A stretch of DNA of 64,000 nucleotides, taken from contig NZ_JACJIM010000002.1 of the NCBI RefSeq assembly GCF_014138435.1, positions 1 to 64,000 of the forward strand, in the 5' to 3' direction. The notes beneath the pieces were generated by a model. That model had not been told where the DNA came from. It searched no databases and worked only from the letters and a program-made list of their open reading frames with translations. Shown here one piece after another: positions 23,567 through 32,966 of this stretch (positions are counted from its first letter, which is position 1; every line of letters starts with the position of its first letter). The stretch comes from Methylobacterium fujisawaense (GTDB taxonomy: Bacteria; Pseudomonadota; Alphaproteobacteria; Rhizobiales; Beijerinckiaceae). Made by a program: the position numbers and the translations under genes.

Positions 23567-25777
23567 GTGACCGACGCTGCCAGGGGCAGAGGCAGGCGTA
23601 AGGGGCGGCCGCTGCGGGGCGAGGTGTCTCCGCGCCCGCCCGCGCCCCGGGCCGCGGTGGGTGGCGGCCGGGGCGCGGGCCTGCTCCTGCGCGCCGCATT
23701 GCTGCTTCTCGCTGTCCTGGTCGCGCACCCCGCCGCCGCCGGCCAGCTCGATCGGGCCGGCCTCGAACGACACTTCCCGCCTCCGCTGGTCGTCGGCGAG
23801 AAGGACGACAGGCTCCCGGTCTGGCCCATCCTGAAGCAGCAGGCCGGGTCCTACGAGGTCTTCGCCTACGCCTTCGAATCCGTCGATCTCGCGCCGATCC
23901 CCGGCTTCGGCGGCACGCCCCCCGACCTGCTGATCGCGCTCGCCCCCGACGGCACCTTCCGGGACGTGACGGTGCTCTCGCATCACGAGCCGGTCTTCCT
24001 CGAAGGCCTCGGCCCGGAGCCGCTCTTCGCCTTCGTCGAGCAGTATGCGGGCCTCTCGGCCCGGCAGGCGATCCGGGTCGGCCGGCCGAACGCGCGGGCC
24101 GCCGGCGCCGCGCCCCAGACCACGGTGGACGGCATCTCCATGGCCACCGCCTCGACCCGGGTGATCAACCAGTCGATCCTCGCCTCGGCCCTGGCGGTCG
24201 CCCGCGCGAAACTCGGCTTCGGGGCGGCCAATGTCGGGTTGAAAGTCGAGGCCAGGCCCGATCTCTACGAGCCCCTGGCCCTGACGGACCTCCTCGCCCG
24301 CGGCTGGGTGAGGCGGCTGACGGTGACGAACGCCGACGCCGCGTCGGCCTTCAGGGGCACGGGCGTGGCGGACCCGTCCGAGGGACCGCCCGATGCCGCC
24401 CTGACCGACCTGTACGTCGCCGCCCTGGACCCGCCCGCGATCGGCCGCAACCTGCTGGGGCCGACCCGCTACGACGCGCTGATGCACGAACTCGGCCCCG
24501 GCAACCACGCCGTGATGGTGATCAGCGCCGGACCGGAGGACGCGCCCGAGAACCCGGTCGGCGACCGGTTCGTCCTGGGCGCCGTTCCCGAAAGGCTGGC
24601 GATCAGCCAGGGCGGCCTAATCGTGAATGCCCGCGACATGGCGGTGGAGCGCCGCGGGGCCGGCCTCGCCGAGGGCCTGCCGCCCGGACCCTGGACGATC
24701 CTGCGGATCGACCAGGCCGCCGGGTTCGACCCGTCCGCGCCGTGGGTGCTGACCGAGACGATCGTCCGCGAGCGCGGCCAGATCCTGTCCGAGAAGATCG
24801 CCCGGACCTTCACGGTCGAGACCGCCCTCCCCGCCGACCTGTTCACCCGGATCCGGCCGGATGACGGGCCGAGCTGGACCGACCCCTGGCGGGCCCGGGC
24901 GCCCGAACTCGCGTTGATCGGGCTAATGCTCGCCGTGCTGGTGCCGGTCCTGAGCCGACAGCGCGGGCTGGTGGCGGACCGGCGCCGCTTCGCCCTCTTC
25001 CGCCTCGGCTTCCTGGCGCTGACCCTCGGCTTCGTCGGCTGGTTCGCGCAGGCGCAGCTGTCGATCGTGACCCTCGTCGGCCTCGTGCGGGCCGCCACGG
25101 TGACCCACGACCTTGCCTTCCTGCTCTACGATCCGCCCTCGCTGGTGCTCTGGGCCTTCGCGCTGGTTGCCCTGGTCGCCTGGGGGCGCGGCACGTTCTG
25201 CGGCTGGCTCTGCCCCTTCGGCGCGCTCCAGGAATTCGTCGGGCTGCTGGCCCGGCCGCTGCGCATCCGCCCGGTCGCGGTGCCGCCCGGCCTCGACCGG
25301 GCACTGCGGTCGCTGAAATACGTCGTCCTCGCCGGCATCCTCGGCGCGGCCGCGGCGGGGTCGCCCCTCGCCGACACCTTGTCCGAGGTCGAGCCGTTCA
25401 AGACCGCCATCACCCTGTATTTCGTCCGGGCATGGCCGTTCGTCGCCTACGCGGCCGGGCTGCTGGTCCTCAACCTGTTCGTCTTCAAGGGCTTCTGCCG
25501 CTACCTGTGCCCGCTCGGCGCCGGCCTCGCCCTCCTCGGGCGGGTCCGGATCCTCGACTGGATCCCGCGCCGGGCGGAGTGCGGCTCGCCCTGCCAGCTC
25601 TGCAAGGTCCGCTGCCGCTACGGTGCCATCGCGCCCTCCGGCCGCGTCGATTACGCCGAGTGCTTCCAGTGCATGGAGTGCGTGACGATCATCCACGATC
25701 CCGGGCAGTGCGTGCCGGAGGTGGTGGCGCGCAAGCGGGGCCGCCGCGCCGCGCCCCGGCCGGTGACCGTCGGATGA
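23567..25777 (+). CDS. NosR/NirI-like flavin- and iron-sulfur membrane electron-transfer protein
   Basis: This is a complete polyferredoxin-type membrane protein of about 736 residues. A signal/anchor segment (GAGLLLRAALLLLAVLVAHP) is followed by an extracytoplasmic FMN-binding domain. DGISMAT fits the Dxx(S/T)xAT flavinylation motif, putting covalent FMN on Thr194. Five to six membrane helices follow from about residue 447, with cysteine motifs FCGWLCPFGAL and FCRYLCPLGA between them, and two cytoplasmic 4Fe-4S-like clusters (CGSPCQLCKVRC, CFQCMEC). NosR moves electrons to or from periplasmic enzymes. Nitrous oxide reductase genes are absent; here it probably serves alcohol oxidation. The start is uncertain (GTG 23567 or GTG 23657). 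It overlaps the ApbE gene by ATGA. Confidence 0.85.
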   Translation: MTDAARGRGRRKGRPLRGEVSPRPPAPRAAVGGGRGAGLLLRAALLLLAVLVAHPAAAGQLDRAGLERHFPPPLVVGEKDDRLPVWPILKQQAGSYEVFAYAFESVDLAPIPGFGGTPPDLLIALAPDGTFRDVTVLSHHEPVFLEGLGPEPLFAFVEQYAGLSARQAIRVGRPNARAAGAAPQTTVDGISMATASTRVINQSILASALAVARAKLGFGAANVGLKVEARPDLYEPLALTDLLARGWVRRLTVTNADAASAFRGTGVADPSEGPPDAALTDLYVAALDPPAIGRNLLGPTRYDALMHELGPGNHAVMVISAGPEDAPENPVGDRFVLGAVPERLAISQGGLIVNARDMAVERRGAGLAEGLPPGPWTILRIDQAAGFDPSAPWVLTETIVRERGQILSEKIARTFTVETALPADLFTRIRPDDGPSWTDPWRARAPELALIGLMLAVLVPVLSRQRGLVADRRRFALFRLGFLALTLGFVGWFAQAQLSIVTLVGLVRAATVTHDLAFLLYDPPSLVLWAFALVALVAWGRGTFCGWLCPFGALQEFVGLLARPLRIRPVAVPPGLDRALRSLKYVVLAGILGAAAAGSPLADTLSEVEPFKTAITLYFVRAWPFVAYAAGLLVLNLFVFKGFCRYLCPLGAGLALLGRVRILDWIPRRAECGSPCQLCKVRCRYGAIAPSGRVDYAECFQCMECVTIIHDPGQCVPEVVARKRGRRAAPRPVTVG

Positions 25778-26751
25778 GCGCGCCGGTCCACTTCGCGCCC
25801 GGCCGGCGCCGGCTGCTCGTCGGGGCCGCGGGGCTGGCCGCGCTCGGCGGCGTCGCGGCGTTCCGCGCGTACGCGGCGTCAAGGGGGCTGGCGCTGCGCA
25901 CCCGCGCCGGCCTCGCCTTCGGCACCACCGTGGCGTTGACCGCCGCGGGGCCCGACCCATCCGCCATCGAGGCGGCGCTGAGCGACGGGTTCGCGGCGAT
26001 GCGCGCCGTGGAGGACGCCGCCAGCCTGTTCCGGTCCGACAGCGCCCTGGCGCGGCTGAATCGCGATGGCGTTCTCGAGGCCCCCGACCCGCACCTCGTC
26101 GTCCTGCTGCGGTTCGCCCTCGCCCTCGCGGCCGAGACCGGCGGCGCTTTCGACCCGACAGTCCAGCCGCTCTGGCCGGTCTGGGCCCAGGCCGCCGCCC
26201 GCGGCGAGCGCCCCGGGGCGGAAGCCCTGCGCGCGGCCCTGGCGCGGGTCGGCTGGCAGCGAGTGCAGGTGGGGACGGACCGCGTCGTCCTGGAGCCCGG
26301 GACGGCCCTGACCCTGAACGCCCTGGTCCAGGGCTATGCCGCCGACCAGGTCATGGCGGCGCTCCGGGCGCGCGGGATCGCGGATGCCTTCGTGGATACC
26401 GGCGAGTTCGGCGCCGCCGGCGCGCATCCCGACGGCACGCCCTGGCGCCTCGGGCTGGCCGATCCCCGCCATCCCGGCGCGGTCGCCGCCGTCATCGCCC
26501 CGTTCACGGGCTTCGCCGCGACCTCGGGCGACTACAACATGAGCTTCTCGGACGACCGCGCCGACCATCACATCTTCGATCCGGCCACCGGCCGGTCGCC
26601 GCGCGCCCTGTCGTCCGTAACGGTGACCGCGCCGACGGGGCTCGCCGCCGACGGGCTGTCGACGGCCTGCATGGTCCTCGGCCGCGCGCGCGGCGCGGGC
26701 CTCGTCGCGGCCCGTCCGGGCTGCGCCGTGCGCTTCACCGGCAAGGGCTGA
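25774..26751 (+). CDS. apbE: ApbE-family FMN transferase
   Basis: This 325-residue flavin transferase attaches FMN from FAD to a Ser/Thr of extracytoplasmic target proteins. The twin-arginine-like leader RRRLLVGAAGLAALGG suggests export. The core carries GGAFDPTVQPLW, the substrate-side motif ALTLNALVQGYAADQV, and the Mg-binding C-terminal ATSGDYNMSF...HHIFDPATGRSP and GLAADGLSTACMVLG. It starts inside the stop of the NosR-like gene, so the two are co-translated; that gene's flavinylation motif is its obvious target. A dedicated ApbE inside a PQQ alcohol dehydrogenase locus is unusual. Confidence 0.9.
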   Translation: MSAPVHFAPGRRRLLVGAAGLAALGGVAAFRAYAASRGLALRTRAGLAFGTTVALTAAGPDPSAIEAALSDGFAAMRAVEDAASLFRSDSALARLNRDGVLEAPDPHLVVLLRFALALAAETGGAFDPTVQPLWPVWAQAAARGERPGAEALRAALARVGWQRVQVGTDRVVLEPGTALTLNALVQGYAADQVMAALRARGIADAFVDTGEFGAAGAHPDGTPWRLGLADPRHPGAVAAVIAPFTGFAATSGDYNMSFSDDRADHHIFDPATGRSPRALSSVTVTAPTGLAADGLSTACMVLGRARGAGLVAARPGCAVRFTGKG

Positions 26752-26895
26752 CACATCCGGCTCCGGTGCGCGGGGCGAGGCCCGAACCGCGCCACGCGCT
26801 CTGCCCCCGCGGGGGCGATGGCTCTACGGATGGTCCGATCCGCGGCGCAGGCCCTGCATGCGTCCGCACCGGAGAGGACCGTCGGGAGAACGCGC

Positions 26896-28026
26896 GTGAC
26901 CGAAGCGACCGGGCCGTACTGGCCGACGCAGGACTGGGCCGAGCAGGACCCGGGTGCGGCGGGGCTCGATGCCGGGCGGCTCGCGGACGCGGTCGCCTTC
27001 GCGGAGGCCCACGAGAGCGCGTGGCCGCGCAGCCTGTACTATCCCGACGGGCGCTACGTCGGGATCGTCGAGTGGAACGAGACGGGGCCCTGGAGCGCCA
27101 TCGACGGGCCGGTGCGTCCGCGGGGCGGCCCGGCTGGCGTGATCCTGAAGGGCGGCCGGCGCGTCGCCGCCTGGGGGGACACCGCCCGCCCGGACATGAC
27201 CTTCTCGATCGCCAAGAGCTACCTCGCGGTGCTGGCCGGCCTCGCCCACGACGACGGACTGATCCCCGACGTCGACGCGCCGGTGCGGGACAGCGTCCCC
27301 GACCCGCTGCTCGACGGCCCGCACAATGGCGCGATCACGTGGCGCCACCTCCTGCAGCAATCGAGCGAGTGGCAGGGCACGCTGTTCGGCAAGTCCGATC
27401 AGGTCGACCATTTCCGGCAGATCGGCCCCGGCGCCGACAACAGCCGCAAGGGCGAGGCCCGCGCGCTGCGGCGCCCGGGCACCTACTACGAGTACAACGA
27501 CGTCCGGGTGAACCTGCTGTCGTACGGCCTGATGCGCCGCTTCGGCCGGGCCCTCCCGGAGGTGCTCCGCGAGCGGATCATGGATCCGATCGGCGCCTCC
27601 CGCGACTGGGCGTGGCACGGCTACGACACGGCCTGGGTCGAGGTCGCGGGCGCGCGGGTCCAGTCGGTCCCCGGCGGCGGCCACTGGGGCGGCGGCCTGT
27701 TCATCGGGGCCGACGACCACGCCCGCTTCGGCCTCCTCGTCGCCCGCGGCGGCGCCTGGAACGGGCGGCAGCTCCTCTCGGAGCGCTGGATCCGCGCCAT
27801 GCTGACGCCGTCCCCGACGCTGGACAGCTACGGCTACCTCTGGTGGCTGAACCGCGGCGCGGCCGCCAGGCCGCAACTGCCGGCCTCGGCCTTCAGCGCC
27901 CTCGGGGCGGGCAACAACGTGATCTGGTGCGATCCCGAGCATGACCTCGTCGCGGTGCTGCGCTGGATCGACAAGGCGGCCCTCGACGGGTTCCTGCTGC
28001 GCCTCGTGGCGGCCCTGCGCCCGTAG
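26896..28026 (+). CDS. Serine hydrolase, class C beta-lactamase-like
   Basis: This beta-lactamase/transpeptidase-fold serine hydrolase has 376 residues from the GTG at 26896 (preceded by CGGGAGA). An ATG at 26818 would add 26 residues and cannot be excluded. The SxxK motif is SIAK (in TFSIAKSYLAVL), the second motif is Tyr-Asn (YEYNDVRVN), and HWGGGLFI supplies the KTG-like strand. No signal peptide is evident with either start, so it is probably a cytoplasmic esterase or peptidase rather than a penicillin-resistance enzyme. It follows apbE by about 145 bp and may be separately transcribed. Confidence 0.82.
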   Translation: MTEATGPYWPTQDWAEQDPGAAGLDAGRLADAVAFAEAHESAWPRSLYYPDGRYVGIVEWNETGPWSAIDGPVRPRGGPAGVILKGGRRVAAWGDTARPDMTFSIAKSYLAVLAGLAHDDGLIPDVDAPVRDSVPDPLLDGPHNGAITWRHLLQQSSEWQGTLFGKSDQVDHFRQIGPGADNSRKGEARALRRPGTYYEYNDVRVNLLSYGLMRRFGRALPEVLRERIMDPIGASRDWAWHGYDTAWVEVAGARVQSVPGGGHWGGGLFIGADDHARFGLLVARGGAWNGRQLLSERWIRAMLTPSPTLDSYGYLWWLNRGAAARPQLPASAFSALGAGNNVIWCDPEHDLVAVLRWIDKAALDGFLLRLVAALRP

Positions 28027-28221
28027 GCGCGCCGGCGGCGCTAGCGGCCCAGGACGTGATCGCCGAAGCTCCTGAGCACCGGCCGCATCTGGCGGCCGGC
28101 CGCGATATCCTGGCCGCCGCCTGCGCCTCGAACGGACAGGCGCGTCCGGCGCCGCGGCGTCCGCCCGGAGACGGCGACCGCCGCGGCGCGGCCGGGCTGG
28201 CGACGGTCGGCCTCTGAATCG

Positions 28222-29373
28222 TCAGAGCGCCGCGATGGTCTCGGCCATCGCGCGCGCCCGCGGCACGAGGCTTCCCACCTCCAGGTACTCCTCGAGCGAG
28301 TGGGCCTTGCCGCCCACCGGGCCCACCGCGCAGAGGGTGGGACAGCCGACGCTGGCGGTGAAGCCCGAATCGGCGCAGCCGCCGGCGAACTCGCCGGTGA
28401 CGGGATGGCCGCCCTGCGCGCTCACCCGGGCATAGGTCTCGAACAGCGCCCGCGAGGCGTCGTCCTGCACGAGCGGCAGGAACTCGCCCTTGATGGTGAG
28501 ATGCGCGGTGGTGTCCGGCACCGTCGATCCGGCCACGATCGCGGCGATCCGGCCCATGGCCGCCTCGCGGTCGGGTGGGGTCACGTAGCGCAGGTCGATC
28601 TCGCAGGTCGCCCGGGGCGCCACGGTGTTCACCGACTGGCCGCCGGCGATCAGGCCGACATTCACCGTGGTGCCGCGGTCGAGGTCGGTGAGGGCGTGGA
28701 ACGCGACGGTCTTGTGGGCGAGCTCCAGGATGGCGCTGCGCCCGTCGGCGTAGTTGCCGCCGGAATGGGCCGCCTTGCCGAGCACCTCGAGATGCATGAA
28801 CACCCCGCCCTTGCGGCCGGTGACGACGTTGCCGGTCGGCCGCCCCGGCTCGGAATTCAGCACCGCGCGGGCGCCTCGGGCGGTCTCCTCGATGATCGGG
28901 CGGCAGGCCGGCGAGCCGATCTCCTCGTCGCTGGTGAACAGGCCGACGAGCGGCACCGGGGCGCCGCCGGCCCGGTGGTAGGCGGCGAGCACGAAGGCGT
29001 TCATCACGAGGCCCGCCTTCATGTCGGCGACGCCGGGCCCGTAGGCGCGGCCGTCGGCGACCCGGAACGGCCGCCGCGTCGGCTCCCCTTTCGGGAAGAC
29101 GGTGTCGCGATGGCCCATGAGCACGACCGGCCGGTTGCCGCCGCCGGACCCGGCCACGCTCGCCTTCACCGCGTCGCCGTAGCCCTCCACCGGGATCGTC
29201 GTGACCGGGATGCCGTGGCCGGCGAGGAACTCCGCGATGCGGATGCCGACCGCGTCGACGCCCGGCTTGTCGTAGGAGCCGGAATCGATGTTCACCAGCT
29301 CCTCGAGGAGCGACAGCATCGCGCCCTCCTGCCCGTCGAGCCACTGGAGAACGTCGGCGTCGCGTGCGGTCAT
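28222..29373 (-). CDS. M20 family metallopeptidase (glutamate carboxypeptidase/CPG2-like)
   Basis: This is a 383-residue zinc-dependent amidohydrolase. Metal ligands and catalytic residues are His88 (GHRDTVF), Asp117 (GPGVADMKAG), the Glu150-Glu151 pair (TSDEEIGS) and a C-terminal His in GKAHSLEEY. The dimerisation domain (about residues 195-305) begins with RKGGVFMHLEVLGKAAHSGG. It is related to carboxypeptidase G2, which removes C-terminal glutamate, but substrates vary. The ATG at 29373 is chosen because upstream sequence in frame is Arg-rich and non-homologous. The 195 bp between it and the serine hydrolase gene hold no recognisable gene. Confidence 0.9.
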   Translation of the reverse strand: MTARDADVLQWLDGQEGAMLSLLEELVNIDSGSYDKPGVDAVGIRIAEFLAGHGIPVTTIPVEGYGDAVKASVAGSGGGNRPVVLMGHRDTVFPKGEPTRRPFRVADGRAYGPGVADMKAGLVMNAFVLAAYHRAGGAPVPLVGLFTSDEEIGSPACRPIIEETARGARAVLNSEPGRPTGNVVTGRKGGVFMHLEVLGKAAHSGGNYADGRSAILELAHKTVAFHALTDLDRGTTVNVGLIAGGQSVNTVAPRATCEIDLRYVTPPDREAAMGRIAAIVAGSTVPDTTAHLTIKGEFLPLVQDDASRALFETYARVSAQGGHPVTGEFAGGCADSGFTASVGCPTLCAVGPVGGKAHSLEEYLEVGSLVPRARAMAETIAAL

Positions 29374-29541
29374 GGATCGATCCTGGGCAAGGGTGATGGG
29401 ACCCGGTCGCCGCGCCCGCCAGCGTGCGCGGTGTGTTGCGGGCCGGCTTCGAGCGAGCCCCGGTTTCCCGCGGCGAAGGTGCCTCGCCGGGTAGGCAAGG
29501 ACGGCGCCGCGCATCCGTAGCCCGGACGGGGGGCGGTGCGC

Positions 29542-31368
29542 CTACTCGACCGTGACCGACTTGGCGAGGTTCCGGGGCTGGTCGACGTCTTTCCCCATGA
29601 ACACCGCCGTGTGGTAGGCGAGCAACTGGATCGGCACCGCGTACACGATCGGCGCCACGGTGGCGTTGACCGCCGGCATGGTGAAGGTCGCCAGCGTGTC
29701 GAGGCCGTGCTCGGCCGCGCCCTTCGCGTCGCCGATCAGCACGATGCGGCCGCCGCGCGCGGCCACCTCCTGCATGTTCGAGACGGTCTTCTCGAACACC
29801 GCGTCGTGCGGGGCGATCACGATCACCGGCACGCTCTCGTCGATCAGGGCGATCGGGCCGTGCTTCAGCTCGCCCGCCGCGTAGCCCTCCGCGTGGATGT
29901 AGCTGATCTCCTTCAGCTTCAGCGCGCCCTCCAGCGCCATCGGGTAGCTGGTGCCGCGGCCGAGATAGAGCACGTCCCGCGCCTTGGAGACCTCCCGGGC
30001 CAGGCCCTCGATCGCCGCCTCGTGGGTCAGCGCCTCCGCCATCAGGCCCGGCGCCTTGATCAGCGCGTCGACCAGCCGACGCTCGCCCGCCGCGTCGAGG
30101 GTGCCGCGGGCGCGGCCCGCCGCGATGGCGAGGCACAGCAGCACGGTGAGCTGGCACGAGAACGCCTTGGTGGAGGCGACGCCGATCTCCGGCCCGGCCA
30201 GCGTCGGCATCACCACGGAGGATTCCCGCGCGATGGTCGAGGTCGGCACGTTGACGACGCTCAGCGTGTGCTGGCCCTGGCTCTTGGCATAGCGCAGGGA
30301 GGCCAGGGTGTCGGCGGTCTCGCCCGATTGCGAGATCACCAGCGTCAGCCCGTCCTTCTCCAGGGGCGCCTCGCGGTAGCGGGCCTCGGAGGCGACGTCG
30401 ATCTCCACCGGCAGGCGGGCCACCTGCTCGAACCAGTACCGGGCGACGAGGCCGGCGTAGAAGGCGGTGCCGCAGGCGGTGATGTAGACGCGGCTGAGCT
30501 TGGCGAAGTCGAAGGGCAGCGACTCGGGCAGCACGACCCGGCCCTGCGCCATGTCGACGTAGTGGGCGAGCGTGCGGCCCACGACCTCGGGCTGCTCGTG
30601 GATCTCCTTGGCCATGAAGTGGCGGTACTCGCCCTTGTCGATCCGGTAGGCCTGCGTGGCGATCTTTTGCCGGGGCCGCTCCACCGTGGCGCCCGAGGCG
30701 TCCCGGATCTCGGCGCCCGCCCGGTTCAGGATCGCCCAGTCGCCCTCGTCGAGATAGGTGATGGCGTCCGTGAAGGGGGCGAGCGCCAGGGCGTCGGAGC
30801 CGAGATAGGTCTCGCCCTGGCCGAAGCCGACCGCCAGCGGCGCGCCGTGGCGGGCGCCGATCAGCAGGTTCTCCTCGCCGGCGAAGATAAAGGCCAGCGC
30901 GAAGGCGCCGCGCAGCCGCGGCAGGGCGGCGGCCACGGCCTCGACCGGGCCCATCTGCCGGTCCATGTTGCGGCTGACGAGCTGGGCGACGACCTCGGTG
31001 TCGGTCTCGGTCTCGAACACGACGCCGTCGGCCTCGAGCTCCTGCTTCAGCTCGCGGAAATTCTCGATGATGCCGTTATGGACGACGGCCAGACGCGCGG
31101 TGGCGTGGGGGTGGGCGTTGGTCTCGTTGGGCCGGCCGTGGGTCGCCCAGCGGGTGTGGCCGATGCCGAGCGTGCCGGTGAGCGGCTCCTCAGCGAGCTT
31201 GGCCTCCAGGTTGACGAGCTTGCCCGAGGCCCGGCGGCGCGCCAGCCGGCCGTGCTCCAGGGTGGCGATGCCGGCGGAGTCGTAGCCGCGGTATTCGAGC
31301 CGGCGCAGGGCCTCGATCACCTGTCCCGCCACCGCGTCGCGCCCGACGATGCCGACGATGCCGCACAT
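29542..31368 (-). CDS. glmS: Glutamine-fructose-6-phosphate aminotransferase (isomerizing)
   Basis: GlmS makes glucosamine-6-phosphate from fructose-6-phosphate and glutamine, the first step to UDP-GlcNAc for peptidoglycan and lipid A. It has 608 residues, the normal length. The N-terminal nucleophile Cys2 (MCGIVGIVG) starts the glutaminase domain, with HTRWATHG and HNGIIENF conserved. Two SIS domains follow, with SQSGETADTLA and LGRGTSYPMALEGALKLKE, and the tail ends DVDQPRNLAKSVTVE. It lies 147 bp downstream of glmU on the same strand. No glmS ribozyme-like structure was recognised upstream. Confidence 0.97.
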   Translation of the reverse strand: MCGIVGIVGRDAVAGQVIEALRRLEYRGYDSAGIATLEHGRLARRRASGKLVNLEAKLAEEPLTGTLGIGHTRWATHGRPNETNAHPHATARLAVVHNGIIENFRELKQELEADGVVFETETDTEVVAQLVSRNMDRQMGPVEAVAAALPRLRGAFALAFIFAGEENLLIGARHGAPLAVGFGQGETYLGSDALALAPFTDAITYLDEGDWAILNRAGAEIRDASGATVERPRQKIATQAYRIDKGEYRHFMAKEIHEQPEVVGRTLAHYVDMAQGRVVLPESLPFDFAKLSRVYITACGTAFYAGLVARYWFEQVARLPVEIDVASEARYREAPLEKDGLTLVISQSGETADTLASLRYAKSQGQHTLSVVNVPTSTIARESSVVMPTLAGPEIGVASTKAFSCQLTVLLCLAIAAGRARGTLDAAGERRLVDALIKAPGLMAEALTHEAAIEGLAREVSKARDVLYLGRGTSYPMALEGALKLKEISYIHAEGYAAGELKHGPIALIDESVPVIVIAPHDAVFEKTVSNMQEVAARGGRIVLIGDAKGAAEHGLDTLATFTMPAVNATVAPIVYAVPIQLLAYHTAVFMGKDVDQPRNLAKSVTVE

Positions 31369-31515
31369 GGGTGTGTCTCTCGCTGTCGTGCCCGGCTGGC
31401 CGCGCGAGGGTCTTGCGCAAGGTCCAGGCCGCCCCGCTTCATGCGGGGCCAAACGCGACTTGTACCGGATCGGGGCGGCGCAGGGCCAGCCCCGGCCCGT
31501 TCGGTCCGTCGGGCC

Positions 31516-32892
31516 TCAGCTCTTCCCGCGTCGCGCCTTCTCGGCCTGCAGCGCCGCGCGCTTCTTCCCGGCCCAGCCCGGTTTCACCGCCTGCCGGCCG
31601 CGGGCCACCGCCATGGCGTCCGCCGGCACGTCGTCGGTGATCACCGAGCCCGAAGCCACGTAGGCGCCCTCCCCCACCGTGACGGGGGCCACCAGCGCCG
31701 AGTTCGAGCCGATGAACGCGCCCGCGCCGATCGTGGTCTTGTGCTTGAGGACGCCGTCGTAATTGCAGGTGATCGTGCCGGCGCCGATATTGGCCTTGGC
31801 CCCAATCTCCGCGTCGCCGAGATAGGTGAGATGCGCGGCCTTGGCGCCGGCACCCATCCGGGCGTTCTTCAGCTCCACGAAATTGCCGAGCTCCGCGCCG
31901 GCCTCCAGCACGGCGTGACCGCGCAACCGGACGAACGGCCCGATCTTCACCCCCGCCTCCAGGCTGGTCTCGGTGAGATGCGCGAAGGCGCGCACGGTGC
32001 ACCCGTCCGCCACCCGCACGCCCGGCCCGAACACCACGTTCGGTTCCACGATCACGTCGCGCCCCAGCACCGTGTCGTGGCTGAGGAACACCGTCTCGGG
32101 GGCGATCAGCGTGGCGCCGCCCAGCATGGCGGTGCGACGCAGCTGCGCCTGGAAGGCGGCTTCCGCAACACTGAGCTGCACCCGGTCGTTGACGCCCTGC
32201 GCCTCGGCCTCGTCCACCGGCACGACCGTGACCGGAAGCCCGTCGGCCACCGCCAGCGCCACCGCGTCGGGCAGGTAGTACTCGCCGGCCGCGTTGTCGT
32301 TGCCGATGCGGGCGAGCAGCGCCAGGGCGTGCCGTCCGGCGAGCGCCATCAGCCCGGCATTGCACAGGGTCACGGCCCGCTCTGCGGCGCTGGCGTCCTT
32401 CTCCTCGCGGATCGCCAGGACGCGGTCGCCCTCGGTCAGAACCCGTCCATAGCCGGTGGGCGTCGCCGTCTCGAAGGCCAGCACCGCCACCGCGGCGCCG
32501 TCGGCCAGGGGCGCCCGGAGGCGCAGGAAGGTCTCGGCCGAGACGAGGGGCGTGTCGCCGAAGGCGATCACCACGTCGTCGTCGGGCTCGGCCAGGATCT
32601 CCCGGGCGGCCAGGACCGCGTGGGCGGTGCCGAGGCGCTCGGCCTGCGGGAAGACCCGGGCGCCGGGGGCCGCCCGCGCGATCTCGGCGGCGACGTCGTC
32701 GCGGCCGGGCTCGGCCACCACGGCGATCCGGCCCGCCCCCGCCGCCTGTACGGCGGCCAGGACATGGCCGAGCATGCTGCGCCCGGCGATCCGATGCAGG
32801 ACCTTCGGCAGGTCCGAGCGCATCCGCGTGCCCTTCCCGGCCGCGAGCACGATGGCGGTGAGGCTGCGCGGGGGCGTTCCGGTCGGGGTCAT
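31516..32892 (-). CDS. glmU: Bifunctional UDP-GlcNAc pyrophosphorylase / glucosamine-1-P acetyltransferase
   Basis: GlmU acetylates glucosamine-1-phosphate and couples it to UTP. This 458-residue protein has an N-terminal nucleotidyltransferase domain (LAAGKGTRMRSDLPKVLH, GDTPL) and a C-terminal left-handed beta-helix of hexapeptide repeats, ending with the acetyl-CoA site near NIGAGTITCNYDG and KTTIGAGAFIGSNS. The ATG at 32892 is preferred because MTPTGTPPRSLTAIVLAAG matches the family start; 22 upstream codons in frame look random. Placed between rpoN and glmS, it makes the amino-sugar pathway local. Confidence 0.96.
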   Translation of the reverse strand: MTPTGTPPRSLTAIVLAAGKGTRMRSDLPKVLHRIAGRSMLGHVLAAVQAAGAGRIAVVAEPGRDDVAAEIARAAPGARVFPQAERLGTAHAVLAAREILAEPDDDVVIAFGDTPLVSAETFLRLRAPLADGAAVAVLAFETATPTGYGRVLTEGDRVLAIREEKDASAAERAVTLCNAGLMALAGRHALALLARIGNDNAAGEYYLPDAVALAVADGLPVTVVPVDEAEAQGVNDRVQLSVAEAAFQAQLRRTAMLGGATLIAPETVFLSHDTVLGRDVIVEPNVVFGPGVRVADGCTVRAFAHLTETSLEAGVKIGPFVRLRGHAVLEAGAELGNFVELKNARMGAGAKAAHLTYLGDAEIGAKANIGAGTITCNYDGVLKHKTTIGAGAFIGSNSALVAPVTVGEGAYVASGSVITDDVPADAMAVARGRQAVKPGWAGKKRAALQAEKARRGKS

Positions 32893-32966
32893 CGCAGGTC
32901 CAGGCGTCGAGCAAACGGCACGACGGATGGGCCGGACGCGCGCCCGGCGCAACCCCATCCGGGCGA

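Noticed and set aside
31369-31515. glmS ribozyme upstream of glmS
   Set aside because: The gap is short and GC-rich with no recognisable ribozyme core; the class is known from Firmicutes, not from this group.
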